Assembly: GCF_900128905.1 (NCBI RefSeq)
Contig: NZ_FQTV01000023.1
Location: forward strand, 1-50,932
DNA from: Bacteroides luti
Lineage (GTDB): Bacteria; Bacteroidota; Bacteroidia; Bacteroidales; Bacteroidaceae
Direction: 5' to 3'
Length of the DNA: 50,932 nucleotides
In this document: one piece after another, positions 41,772-50,866 of the stretch
Layout: the number at the start of each line of letters is the position of its first letter
Numbering within the stretch: position 1 is the first letter of the stretch
Notes under the pieces: model-generated
What the model saw: only the letters and a program-made list of their open reading frames with translations
Database searches by the model: none
Told to the model about the DNA's origin: nothing
Position numbers and translations under genes: made by a program

Positions 41772-43946
41772 ATGAGTCCATCACAAATAAATATTGATCT
41801 ATATAAGTCGCTCTTTAGAGGACGTGAAGATGTATATGCGGTACGCTGGGAAAAAGATGGACGAAGTGGATATATGCCTGCATATAAAATTGATTGGGAT
41901 GATTATAACCGGTACAAATCCAATGGTGGAAAATTTGCAAACTATACCAAAAAAGAATATCAGCCGATTAATGATGCTGTTATTAATGAACATTTATTGG
42001 GTAAGTCTACAATTGGACTTTATCCACTATTAGTAGATAATACATCATTTTTTATTGCTGCTGATTTTGATGAAGATGACTGGAAGAAGGCTATTAAACG
42101 ATTGTATGATGTTTGTATGAAAAGTGGATTGCCAGCTGTAATTGAACGTTCGAGATCGGGAAATGGTGGGCATCTTTGGCTATTTTTTGAGGAGAATATC
42201 CCTGCTTTTCAGAGTAGAAAGATAATGTTTGAGTTACTATTGCAAGCTGATATTGTCTCAAAATTTGAAAAAGAACCCAGTTTTGATAGATTATTCCCTA
42301 ATCAAGATACACATTCGGGTAAAGCCATAGGTAATCTCATTGCATTACCAATGCAGGGAAGCTCTTTAGAAAAGGGAAATTCTTGCTTTCTCAATCCTGA
42401 AAATTTTACTCCTGTAACTGATCAGTGGGCGTATTTACATGCTGTTCAAAAGATTTCCAAACAGAAAATTGATTCACTTTATCTTCAATTATCAGGATGT
42501 CAAAAAGAATACTTTTCATCAAGTTATTCTCCCCATATTAATTTTGAGTTAGAGATAGTAATAAACAGCCAAGTACATCTTAAAAAGATACAGCTTAATC
42601 GGAAACTTATTGAGTTTCTTCGTGATAATCTTAATATTCTAAATTCAGACTATTTTGTAAAGAAACGCTTAGGTAAAATTGCATATAATATAGAAAAATA
42701 TTTTAAGCTTATAGAAGAGACTCCAGAAGAAATTATTATACCTAGAGGGTTTGTTTCGGCACTTGTTCAGTTTTGCAAAGCAGAGAATGTTCCAATGAAA
42801 ATTATTGATGAACGATGCAAACTGTCTGATGTTGATTTGCATTCAAAAATAAAGTTGTTACCTCATCAAGAAGAGGTTTTAGAACGAACGAAGGTTAAGG
42901 ATTTTGGCGTTATCGTTTCACCAGCTGGTTCGGGTAAAACAATTATTGCATTGGAGCTAATTGTTCAAAAGAAACAACCGACTTTGATATTGGTTCATCG
43001 GAAGCAACTTTTTGACCAATGGATAGATAGAATACAAAATTTTCTATCTATACCAAAGAATAAAATTGGGCAAATAGGGAATCAGAAGTTTAAAATAGGC
43101 CAGGAAGTTACTGTAGCAATGATACAATCTTTAACAAGAGGTGACTTGTCTGAATTAAGTAACCGTTTTGGAATGATTATAGTTGATGAATGTCATCATA
43201 TTCCTGCTAAGTCATTTCGCGAGGTTATAACAAAATTAAATTGCTTTTATCTATATGGATTGACTGCTACACCAAAACGAAAAAACAATGACGAAAAACT
43301 AATCTACGTCTATATTGGTAACATTATCTATGAGATGACACTAAAAGAGTTGATGGTTGTACAAGAAAGTAAAGCTGAGATAAATATCAAAGAAACGGAT
43401 CTATATGTTCCTTATGATTATAAAATAGACAATTATGAAACAATCTCACAAGTCTTGATTTATGATACAGTAAGAAATGCAATGATAATAAAGGATATTG
43501 AGGAAAATATATCTAGGTTCAAGTCTATATTAGTACTCACCGAAAGAAAATCTCATGTTAATATTCTAAATTTGTATCTTAAAGAGCGGTATGAGACTAT
43601 AGCTATATCAGGGGATGACTCTGAGAGAAGTCGTAAGAGTAAGTTGGAACAAATAGAACAAGGTCACTTTCAGATTATAATCTCAACTGGTCAATATTTT
43701 GGAGAGGGTATAGATGTCAGTTCATTAGAATGTCTATTTATTGTTTATCCTTTTGCCTTTGAAGGTAAGTTAGTGCAATATATTGGGCGTATTCAACGTT
43801 CTGGTAAATCACCCGTTATTTTCGATTACCGAGATTTAAAAATTGATTACTTTGATAAGATGTTTAAACAACGGAATAGATATTATAATAAGTTGAGAAA
43901 AGTAGATACTTTGTTAAATGATAATCAGCTAAATTTTAGTGAATAA
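41772..43946 (+). CDS. TOTE-type archaeo-eukaryotic primase fused to SF2 helicase
   Basis: 724 residues. The N-terminal domain (about 1-220) has FIAADFDED (about 95-103, catalytic acids) and RSGNGGHLWLFF (about 128-139), the primase motifs of the AEP family seen in TOTE conflict systems. A DEAD/DEAH helicase follows with SPAGSGKT (about 382), IIVDECHH (about 469), LTATPKR (about 497) and QYIGRIQRSGKS (about 669). TOTE systems were proposed from genome context as anti-invader systems. Here primase and helicase are one protein with no other TOTE component nearby. The ATG at 41772 is the first in frame. Confidence 0.75.
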   Translation: MSPSQINIDLYKSLFRGREDVYAVRWEKDGRSGYMPAYKIDWDDYNRYKSNGGKFANYTKKEYQPINDAVINEHLLGKSTIGLYPLLVDNTSFFIAADFDEDDWKKAIKRLYDVCMKSGLPAVIERSRSGNGGHLWLFFEENIPAFQSRKIMFELLLQADIVSKFEKEPSFDRLFPNQDTHSGKAIGNLIALPMQGSSLEKGNSCFLNPENFTPVTDQWAYLHAVQKISKQKIDSLYLQLSGCQKEYFSSSYSPHINFELEIVINSQVHLKKIQLNRKLIEFLRDNLNILNSDYFVKKRLGKIAYNIEKYFKLIEETPEEIIIPRGFVSALVQFCKAENVPMKIIDERCKLSDVDLHSKIKLLPHQEEVLERTKVKDFGVIVSPAGSGKTIIALELIVQKKQPTLILVHRKQLFDQWIDRIQNFLSIPKNKIGQIGNQKFKIGQEVTVAMIQSLTRGDLSELSNRFGMIIVDECHHIPAKSFREVITKLNCFYLYGLTATPKRKNNDEKLIYVYIGNIIYEMTLKELMVVQESKAEINIKETDLYVPYDYKIDNYETISQVLIYDTVRNAMIIKDIEENISRFKSILVLTERKSHVNILNLYLKERYETIAISGDDSERSRKSKLEQIEQGHFQIIISTGQYFGEGIDVSSLECLFIVYPFAFEGKLVQYIGRIQRSGKSPVIFDYRDLKIDYFDKMFKQRNRYYNKLRKVDTLLNDNQLNFSE

Positions 43947-44000
43947 TAATTGTTATTAACAAATGAATATGTCTAAAGCTGTAAATTAAAAACCTACAAT

Positions 44001-44588
44001 ATGAAGAAACTATTAACAATACTTTTTGCATTATTTCTGTCTTTATCATCTATGGCTCAAAATCCGATAGATAGACTTGGAGTAAAAGAAAACTTAGAAT
44101 TTAATAAAACAGACTATAAATTGTCATGGTCTGCAAAGCCCAATGATAATTATTTAATTCAGGAGTATTTGCCTAAAGGTGAGAACTCTGAGCATTTTAA
44201 TCAGATGCTGACTATACATCTTTTTATCACTGATATTAGTACAGAGGGTGCAGTAAATCAAAAAATAAATGAGTTGATTGCAAGGAAGAATACTGATCCT
44301 ATATGTAATTATCAAGTAACTAAAAGTCCAGATGGAAAAGAATATCTTGTAGACTTTTTGCTTGGTGAAAGCAAAGATGACAAGATGACAGTTGTTGAAT
44401 TTAATCTATATCGATATAAGCAAATTGAAGTTCCTAATAGAGGAAAAGCGTTAATTGTTTATGCTTATTCAAAAAGAGGTTATGGAGATGATATTACGCC
44501 ATTTTTTCAGACTCTTGAAAATTATAGAATAAGTTATTTAAAAGAAATGATCTCAACAAATATCCCAACTGTTAAGATTGGAAATTAA
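44001..44588 (+). CDS. Secreted protein of unknown function
   Basis: 195 residues. Signal peptide 1-19 (LLTILFALFLSLSSMAQ), then a mixed alpha/beta domain without cysteines in an obvious pattern. No family recognised. Genes on both sides are cytosolic, so it does not obviously belong to an operon. Confidence 0.6.
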   Translation: MKKLLTILFALFLSLSSMAQNPIDRLGVKENLEFNKTDYKLSWSAKPNDNYLIQEYLPKGENSEHFNQMLTIHLFITDISTEGAVNQKINELIARKNTDPICNYQVTKSPDGKEYLVDFLLGESKDDKMTVVEFNLYRYKQIEVPNRGKALIVYAYSKRGYGDDITPFFQTLENYRISYLKEMISTNIPTVKIGN

Positions 44589-44639
44589 TGAAACTTATTA
44601 ATTGACTATAACAGTAGCATCAATAAAGTAACACACAAT

Positions 44640-45425
44640 ATGAAACAAAGAATATATCAGGTAGATGCATTTTCCAGCGAAGTTTTTTCAGGCAATCCTG
44701 CAGCCGTTTGCCCATTGGAAAAGTGGCTGAGTGATGATGTTATGCAGAAAATAGCAATGGAGAATAACCTTGCCGAAACAGCCTTTTATGTGAAACAAGG
44801 TGATAAATACGAGATACGATGGTTTACTCCAGCGGTCGAAGTCGATCTATGCGGACATGCCACACTTGCTACTGCTTTTGTTTTGTTCAATTATGAAGGT
44901 CATAAAGAAGATGCCATTCATTTTTATTCACCCAGAAGCGGAGATTTATCTGTCTGCAAGAATGGAGAACTGCTAACCTTGAATTTCCCTTCCGATGAAT
45001 TTAAAGAGATAACACTCACGGATGAAATAACAAATGGATTTGATATAAAACCAATAGCAGCCTATAAAGGTAAAACAGACTATTTCTTAGTCTTTGAAAA
45101 GGAAGAACAGATTGTGAATATAAAGCCCAATCTGAAAGAGATTTCAAAGTTAAAGGGTAGGGGAGTAATTATTTCGGCGAAAGGAAACAATGTAGATTTT
45201 GTTTCAAGGTTCTTCGCTCCGCAGTCCGGCATTGATGAAGATCCGGTTACCGGGTCAGCTCATACAACGTTAACTCCTTACTGGTCGGCAAGACTAAATA
45301 AGAAAGAACTTTCTGCAATTCAGCTGTCAGCTCGTAAGGGATACCTTTCTTGCAAATATTTAGGTAAACGAGTTGAAATTAGCGGAGAGTGTAAGTTATA
45401 TATGGCTGGGGAGATTTATTTGTAG
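44640..45425 (+). CDS. PhzF-family isomerase
   Basis: 261 residues, the usual length. Begins QVDAFSSEVFSGNPAAVCPL, with MENNLAETAFYV (about 38-49, catalytic Glu region), VDLCGHATLATAFVL (about 73-87) and IDEDPVTGSAHTTL (about 197-210). A standard PhzF dimeric enzyme, substrate unknown. It differs from the paralogue at 38480 mainly by lacking the 50-residue basic tail. Confidence 0.85.
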   Translation: MKQRIYQVDAFSSEVFSGNPAAVCPLEKWLSDDVMQKIAMENNLAETAFYVKQGDKYEIRWFTPAVEVDLCGHATLATAFVLFNYEGHKEDAIHFYSPRSGDLSVCKNGELLTLNFPSDEFKEITLTDEITNGFDIKPIAAYKGKTDYFLVFEKEEQIVNIKPNLKEISKLKGRGVIISAKGNNVDFVSRFFAPQSGIDEDPVTGSAHTTLTPYWSARLNKKELSAIQLSARKGYLSCKYLGKRVEISGECKLYMAGEIYL

Positions 45426-45452
45426 CTTATTTAAAATATAGAAAACAGGAAA

Positions 45453-45475
45453 GTGTAATATGCAGAATATTACGT
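45453..45475 (+). promoter_or_regulatory. Accessory-island operator, copy 3
   Basis: GTGTAATATGCAGAATATT followed by ACGT. The left half-site and centre match copies 1 and 2, and the last four bases diverge. It lies 28 bases upstream of the -33 box of the five-gene operon promoter. Confidence 0.6.
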
Positions 45476-45503
45476 TATTTTTTTAAAAAAAAGTAATGAA
45501 AAA

Positions 45504-45534
45504 TTGAATTGTTTGGTTCGATTTTGTAACTTTG
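45504..45534 (+). promoter_or_regulatory. Promoter of the methyltransferase-DUF1848-nuclease-DUF262 operon
   Basis: TTG at 45504-45506, 20-base spacer, TAACTTTG at 45527-45534: full consensus. Transcription would start near 45541, leaving a leader of about 300 bases that contains the startless ORF. Confidence 0.6.
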
Positions 45535-45558
45535 AGAAGTGAATCAATTTAAAACTGA

Positions 45559-45822
45559 AAATTAATTTATTATCTCTCATTCATTCAAAATGATATTTTA
45601 AGTTTTACCCAAACAGGAATACAATCAAATCGGAGTAAAAATATTATTGAAAATTTAGTTGTTAGTACTCCTGAAAACAGATCTGTGCAAACTGCCATTG
45701 TCCAAATCCTTTTCGATACGAACAATGGAATAACCCAATTTGAAAAGAGCTGGATAAATAATAGAAACTCAAAGTTTCGGTTATGCAGGCCGTTTTTAAC
45801 TGGGAGGTTAAGTTTGGTGTAA
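45559..45822 (+). pseudogene. Startless open frame, possible gene remnant
   Basis: 87 open codons without ATG, GTG or TTG near the beginning, ending in TAA at 45820-45822. The peptide includes QNDILSFTQTGIQ and ENRSVQTAIVQILFDTNN, with protein-like composition but no family I recognise. It lies between the promoter and the methyltransferase-like gene. It may be a truncated gene, or a real gene that starts from a rare codon. Confidence 0.3.
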
Positions 45823-45848
45823 ATATTAAAACTAAAGAATCTAATATT

Positions 45849-46703
45849 ATGCCTATAAATCAATTAGTTGAATTTTGCGCTGGTTCTATCAATAAAGATG
45901 GGAAATGTATAGATTGTGAACATAATTGTAGCAATAATTGCAATATCTGTTTGCAAGAATGTCATTTTGGATCTCCTAGAGGCTATGATTGTAATAATAT
46001 GATTTATTGTTATACATGTAGTTATAGCTATAAATATGCTTCAGAGATAGGTCATTTATTCTATAATCTAGGCTTCAATAGGTTTAGGCAATTCAATATA
46101 TTGAATTTAGGTTGTGGTTCTTGTGCTGATTTATTTGGTGTTGATAGATATTTATCAATTGTAGGTACACAGAGACCTATTTCTTATGTTGGTGTAGATA
46201 ACAATGAAAGATGGTTAGAGACTCATAATCAAATACAAACGATTTTTCCACAATACAATATCGAATTCATTAACTCTGATATTTTTGACTTCTTAGATAA
46301 TATAACCGATGATGATATGCTTGAATATAATTTTGTGATTCTTCAATATATACTTAATGAGTTTAATCTGCATTGTAGAGAAAGGATTGATGAATTTATT
46401 GAAAAATTTACCCATAAGATAATTGATAAACTCCCTGAAAAATCAATTGTAATTACAAATGATATTAATCATAATGATGTAAGGTCAATATCTGCTAGAA
46501 TTTTTAATCAATCACAGATAAACAATCTGACTTCACAGTTTTTGTATCGTTTTCCTCATCAACCATTACATGACTATGGTGGGGAGAATCATCCTTTTGA
46601 TAATCTTATGTTTGATGTTCCGGAGGTAATTGAAGGAAGATTTGATATAAAAAAACCTTGTTCAAGTGCGCAATCAGTTATTTTTAAAACAAGAAACAGA
46701 TGA
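45849..46703 (+). CDS. Methyltransferase-like protein with N-terminal Cys cluster
   Basis: About 284 residues from the ATG at 45849 (MPINQLVEFCAG); an in-frame start 22 codons upstream is possible. The first 65 residues hold about a dozen cysteines (CIDCEHNCSNNCNICLQECH, later CNNMIYCYTCSYSYKYASE), likely binding zinc or an Fe-S cluster. A Rossmann segment follows with ILNLGCGSCADLFGVDRYL and YVGVDNNERW, the SAM-binding motifs of class I methyltransferases. The stop overlaps the DUF1848 start. Substrate unknown; a role in modification linked to the next gene is likely. Confidence 0.6.
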   Translation: MPINQLVEFCAGSINKDGKCIDCEHNCSNNCNICLQECHFGSPRGYDCNNMIYCYTCSYSYKYASEIGHLFYNLGFNRFRQFNILNLGCGSCADLFGVDRYLSIVGTQRPISYVGVDNNERWLETHNQIQTIFPQYNIEFINSDIFDFLDNITDDDMLEYNFVILQYILNEFNLHCRERIDEFIEKFTHKIIDKLPEKSIVITNDINHNDVRSISARIFNQSQINNLTSQFLYRFPHQPLHDYGGENHPFDNLMFDVPEVIEGRFDIKKPCSSAQSVIFKTRNR

Positions 46704-47629
46704 TACTAAGTGTAAGTCGAAGAACTGATATACCAGCTTTTTATTCGGAATGGTTTTATAATCGGGTTAAGGAAGGTTTTGTATATGTTCGTAATCCAAT
46801 GAATATACACCAAATAAGCAAAGTACCAATCAATCCGAAAGTGGTTGACTGTATTGTGTTTTGGACAAAGAATCCAAAAGCAATGCTGCCAAGACTTGAT
46901 GAAATCAAAGAGTATCATTATTATTTTCAATTCACTATCAATCCATACAATCAGGAACTTGAAGTAAAAGTACCTAAAAAAGATAATGTGGTTGAAACTT
47001 TCAAAGAGCTTTCGAAAAAGATAGGCTCAAACCGTGTAATCTGGCGTTATGACCCAATATTACTTACCGATAAAATTGATATTGCCTATCATGTCAAATA
47101 CTTCGAAGAGCTTGCTAAAAGATTAGAGGGGTATACAAATAGATGTACTATCAGTTTTATAGACTATTATCAAAAGACAGAAAGAAACCTACGTGGTACT
47201 ACTGCCCGAGAACTTACAGAATATGAGATATTTAAAATATCAGATAAGCTATGGCCAATTGCAGAAAAATATGGTATGTGCATACAAACATGTTCTGAAA
47301 AGATAGATTTAGAAAGTCATGGTATAGGACATGGTAAATGTATAGATAATAAAATAGTGGAAGAATTATTAGGGTGTAATATCAAAATATCAAAAGACAA
47401 GAATCAACGGACAGAATGTGGTTGTGTACAGAGTATTGATATTGGTGAATATAATACCTGCGGACACAATTGTCTTTATTGCTATGCTAGCTTCAATAAT
47501 GAATTTGTTGCAAAAAGTAGACTTAAACACGATCCCAAATCTCCTTTACTTACAGGGCATGTTGAAAGTAATGATACTGTGAAAGACAGAGAGGTTTGTC
47601 CTTTGAAAAGAGATAATCAGTTGTTTTAA
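46700..47629 (+). CDS. DUF1848 radical-SAM-like protein
   Basis: 309 residues. Begins MILSVSRRTDIPAFYSEWF, then VVDCIVFWTKNPKAML and VIWRYDPILLT, the DUF1848 signature of a TIM-barrel resembling radical SAM spore-photoproduct-lyase-type enzymes. The C-terminal NTCGHNCLYCYAS holds the CxxxCxxC cluster that would bind 4Fe-4S, after a second cysteine set (ECGCVQS). It overlaps the methyltransferase-like gene by four bases. DUF1848 proteins are uncharacterised. The close pairing suggests one reaction or repair pathway. Confidence 0.78.
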   Translation: MILSVSRRTDIPAFYSEWFYNRVKEGFVYVRNPMNIHQISKVPINPKVVDCIVFWTKNPKAMLPRLDEIKEYHYYFQFTINPYNQELEVKVPKKDNVVETFKELSKKIGSNRVIWRYDPILLTDKIDIAYHVKYFEELAKRLEGYTNRCTISFIDYYQKTERNLRGTTARELTEYEIFKISDKLWPIAEKYGMCIQTCSEKIDLESHGIGHGKCIDNKIVEELLGCNIKISKDKNQRTECGCVQSIDIGEYNTCGHNCLYCYASFNNEFVAKSRLKHDPKSPLLTGHVESNDTVKDREVCPLKRDNQLF

Positions 47630-47650
47630 TCTAATATATTGTAATTTGAG

Positions 47651-48373
47651 ATGATAAGAGATAAAGGCAGTCAACAAGCTATGATTAAGCTAATAAGTAC
47701 ATCAGACTTTATTCCAAAACTTCGGAATATTCTTAATGATGATTCAATTATTCTTTCAGAATATGAAATATTTTTACCATCCAAACAAGTACAGAAAGAA
47801 GTTCAATTGAAAAATTTTCTATTAGATAAATTTTCAGGAGAATTAAAGACACAAATAGTAAATTGGTGGATTGCGGAAAAACCGCAATTTTCAAACACTC
47901 CAAACTGGGATTTTATTTCAACCTGTACCGTTGACGGAGTAAAAGGATTATTATTGATCGAAGCCAAAGCTCATGTACAAGAACTAAAACAAGAAGAATC
48001 AGGTAAACGAATAAACAATAAATCTTCAGAACTAAACCACTCAAAAATTGAAGAAGCAATAACTCAAGCAAAAGCTGAACTTAATGTAGTATATCCAGAA
48101 ATTAAAATATCTAGAGATAAATGCTATCAATTATCCAATCGGATAGCTCATGCCTGGTGGTTGGCTAATCAGGGTATTCCTGTTGTGTTAGTTTATTTGG
48201 GTTTTCTGAATTGTGAAGATATGAACGATTGTAATCGCATACTATTCAAAAAGGATGAAGATTGGCAGGAATGTTTCAGAGGTCACGCAAAATTGGTTGG
48301 TGCGGAAAAGTTGATTGGAGAATGGGTTAATTGCGGAAAAAGTAGGTTTATGTTAATTAGTAAAAGTTATTAG
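47651..48373 (+). CDS. PD-(D/E)xK-like nuclease, putative
   Basis: 240 residues. NWDFISTC (about 86-93) followed by GLLLIEAKAHVQE (about 99-111) fits the D-x(n)-E-x-K core of restriction-like nucleases. The rest is mixed alpha/beta with a conserved-looking AHAWWLANQGIPVVLVYLGF. It sits 21 bases after DUF1848 and 12 bases before the first DUF262 gene. As nuclease domains often accompany DUF262 proteins, it could be the cutting subunit. The assignment is from the motif only. Confidence 0.5.
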   Translation: MIRDKGSQQAMIKLISTSDFIPKLRNILNDDSIILSEYEIFLPSKQVQKEVQLKNFLLDKFSGELKTQIVNWWIAEKPQFSNTPNWDFISTCTVDGVKGLLLIEAKAHVQELKQEESGKRINNKSSELNHSKIEEAITQAKAELNVVYPEIKISRDKCYQLSNRIAHAWWLANQGIPVVLVYLGFLNCEDMNDCNRILFKKDEDWQECFRGHAKLVGAEKLIGEWVNCGKSRFMLISKSY

Positions 48374-48385
48374 CAAACAATCATT

Positions 48386-49720
48386 ATGGCTATAGTAGAT
48401 TCAGAAATAAAGTCAATTGGAGAATATCTCAAAAATAAGCAGTTAGATATTCCTCATTATCAACGTCCATATAAATGGACAAACAAAAATGTAATTCAAT
48501 TGATTGACGATATTCATAGATTTAAATCTGACACTCCTTATCGAATAGGAACAGTGGTTATACATCAAGAAAATGGAAAAGATCTAATTGTTGATGGACA
48601 ACAACGAACTATAACTTTTTTGCTTATTCTGAAAGCCATACTCGCTTACAAACTAGAAGGATTAAATGATGCATTGAAAAATCAAATTTTGGAGGTGAAT
48701 GGTCAACTGTTTGATCCTACTTTTAAAAGTGATTTAACCAAAATGAATATTCAAAATAATTATAACACGATAAAAAGAAAATTGGATAGCGTGGACGAGT
48801 CTTTTGTTGATTACTTCCTCAATAAATGCCAGGTTAATTGTTTTAAAATAGACGATGTATCAGAAGCATTTCAGTTCTTTGACTCGCAGAATGCTCGTGG
48901 CAAAGATCTTGAGCCACATGATTTATTAAAGGCATTTCATTTACGCGAAATTCATACTAAGAATAATTCTGTAGATGAAGAAGAAGTAAAAAAACTGGTT
49001 GCTACTTGGGAGAATACAGATAGTAAAGAACTCGCAAAATTATTTGCAGAATTTCTTTTTAGGGTAAGAGGCTGGTCTAAAGGTGATTCGTCCAGATATT
49101 TTACAAAGAAAGATATTGATTTGTTTAAAGGAATAACATTAGACTCCATTGATTCCTATCCATACACATTGATATTCAGGAATATGGAAAAATATCTGAA
49201 GATAAAAAGCATTGTTAGTACGGATAGTTGTTTCCCTTTCCAACTAGATCAAGCCATTGTTAATGGTAAGTATTTCTTTGAAATGGTTAGTTATTACAAA
49301 AGTTTATATGACAATATGTATAAACATATGGGCGAATTGAATATTATTGCAAAAGAAATTATTGATACACTGGACAAATATGAAGGGCGTAATCGGACAG
49401 GTGATAAATATGTGAGAATGTTGTTTGATTGTGCATTGCTTTTCTATGTAGATAAGTTTGGAATGAAAGATGTATCAAAGGCTATTGAAAAAATCTTTAT
49501 TTGGGCGTACCGTATCAGATTAACTTACCAAAATCTACAATTGGTATCTGTGGATAATTATGTAGTGCATGAAATGAATATGTTCAAAAAGATAAAAGAA
49601 GCTACCTTTCCCAAAGATTTGGGAATGTTAGAAATACCTCTTTTGACAAAGAGCTACGAATCGGATAAAACTACTAAAATTAAAGATTTATATGTGAAAA
49701 TGAACTACTATGCCGAATAA
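48386..49720 (+). CDS. DUF262 (GmrSD/ParB-like) protein 1
   Basis: 444 residues. IPHYQRPYKWT (about 22-32), the YRIGTVVIH strand and VDGQQRTITFLLIL (about 68-81) are the DUF262 ParB/sulfiredoxin-like nucleotide-hydrolysing signature. FDSQNARGKDLEPHDLLKAF (about 166-185) is the second conserved block. In GmrS/GmrD type IV restriction the DUF262 half hydrolyses nucleotides. No DUF1524 HNH block is evident in its C-terminal part, so cutting may be done by another gene. It overlaps the next DUF262 gene by 11 bases. Confidence 0.82.
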   Translation: MAIVDSEIKSIGEYLKNKQLDIPHYQRPYKWTNKNVIQLIDDIHRFKSDTPYRIGTVVIHQENGKDLIVDGQQRTITFLLILKAILAYKLEGLNDALKNQILEVNGQLFDPTFKSDLTKMNIQNNYNTIKRKLDSVDESFVDYFLNKCQVNCFKIDDVSEAFQFFDSQNARGKDLEPHDLLKAFHLREIHTKNNSVDEEEVKKLVATWENTDSKELAKLFAEFLFRVRGWSKGDSSRYFTKKDIDLFKGITLDSIDSYPYTLIFRNMEKYLKIKSIVSTDSCFPFQLDQAIVNGKYFFEMVSYYKSLYDNMYKHMGELNIIAKEIIDTLDKYEGRNRTGDKYVRMLFDCALLFYVDKFGMKDVSKAIEKIFIWAYRIRLTYQNLQLVSVDNYVVHEMNMFKKIKEATFPKDLGMLEIPLLTKSYESDKTTKIKDLYVKMNYYAE

Positions 49721-50843
49721 AATCAACTATATTGACCCACTCAATATTGAAACTACTTTGTCGAAAGACAAGTATAATATACCTATTTATCAACGGAATT
49801 ATGCCTGGGAGGCTAAAGAAATAGAACAATTGATTCAAGATATTGTGGATTATGCTTCAGTTCACCCTGATAAAAATTATTATATAGGCACATTGATTGT
49901 TGCAGAAAATAATAATTTTTTTGATACGATAGATGGTCAACAACGGCTCACTACACTTGCCATCCTTACTTCTGTCATCAACAATGAATTTAAAGAGTTG
50001 AGTTGGTTTAACGTTCTCAATATCCGTTTTGCTAGCAGAGAAAAATCGATGACAACCTTAAATGCTGTTTTCGAAGGTAAATTCCCGAAAAACGAGTATG
50101 AAGCAAATATTAAAACTGCTTATGATATTTGCAAAACAGAGTTGAAGAAGAGAATTGATGAAAATAAAATAACCATAGAAAAATTCATTGATTATCTTTA
50201 TAAATATGTTCAGATTATACGGGTTAAATTACCTGTTGGAATTGATCTGAATCATTATTTTGAAATAATGAATAGTCGTGGTGAACAGCTTGAAAAACAT
50301 GAAGTACTGAAATCTAAACTAATGAGTTTTTTTGAAAACTCTGATAAAAGAGAGCTCTATGAGTATTGTTTCAATCTGATATGGGAAGCCTGCTCCAATA
50401 TGGAGAAATATATTCAATATGGATTTACGCCAGCTCAACGTCATTTATTGTTTGGACAGGACGATTGGAACGAACTTGTCGTTGAGTCGTTTGATGATTT
50501 TGTTCTTAAAATTAAATCCAATAATGAGCATTCACTCAATGTGCCCAGCTATCAACAGGAAACTTTATTATTAAATATTGATGAAATTATCTCTTTACCT
50601 GCAATAGAGTTACAAAAAGCAAATAATGATGATCAACCTGATAGATTTAATTCAGTAGTGAATTTTCAAAATTTTCTATTGCATGTACTTAAAGTTCAAA
50701 CTGATAATGTAGATGTTGCATTAGATGATAAGCGTTTATTAGATATATTTGATCTTTGTATTCCCGAGGATTCCGAAGGCAAAGAAAACTTTGCTAAAAT
50801 GTATATTTACAACCTTTTTAAATGTAAGTTCTTATTTCAATAG
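49710..50843 (+). CDS. DUF262 (GmrSD/ParB-like) protein 2
   Basis: 377 residues. IPIYQRNYAWEAKEIEQLI (about 23-41), YYIGTLIVA, TIDGQQRLTTLAIL (about 72-85) and YFEIMNSRGEQLEKHEVLKS (about 187-206) define DUF262. It is shorter than its upstream neighbour and clearly diverged from it. It starts inside the previous gene, so the two are translated together. A pair of different DUF262 proteins suggests a heteromeric NTPase. No HNH motif seen. Confidence 0.82.
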   Translation: MPNKINYIDPLNIETTLSKDKYNIPIYQRNYAWEAKEIEQLIQDIVDYASVHPDKNYYIGTLIVAENNNFFDTIDGQQRLTTLAILTSVINNEFKELSWFNVLNIRFASREKSMTTLNAVFEGKFPKNEYEANIKTAYDICKTELKKRIDENKITIEKFIDYLYKYVQIIRVKLPVGIDLNHYFEIMNSRGEQLEKHEVLKSKLMSFFENSDKRELYEYCFNLIWEACSNMEKYIQYGFTPAQRHLLFGQDDWNELVVESFDDFVLKIKSNNEHSLNVPSYQQETLLLNIDEIISLPAIELQKANNDDQPDRFNSVVNFQNFLLHVLKVQTDNVDVALDDKRLLDIFDLCIPEDSEGKENFAKMYIYNLFKCKFLFQ

Positions 50844-50866
50844 TTAGTTAATAAAATAGTATCGAG

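Larger units (their letters stand above)
45426..45848. other. Intergenic region with operator, promoter and a startless ORF
   Basis: It holds the third operator copy (45453-45475), a well-formed promoter (45504-45534) and an 87-codon open frame without a start (45559-45822). No intact gene is seen. Confidence 0.5.
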
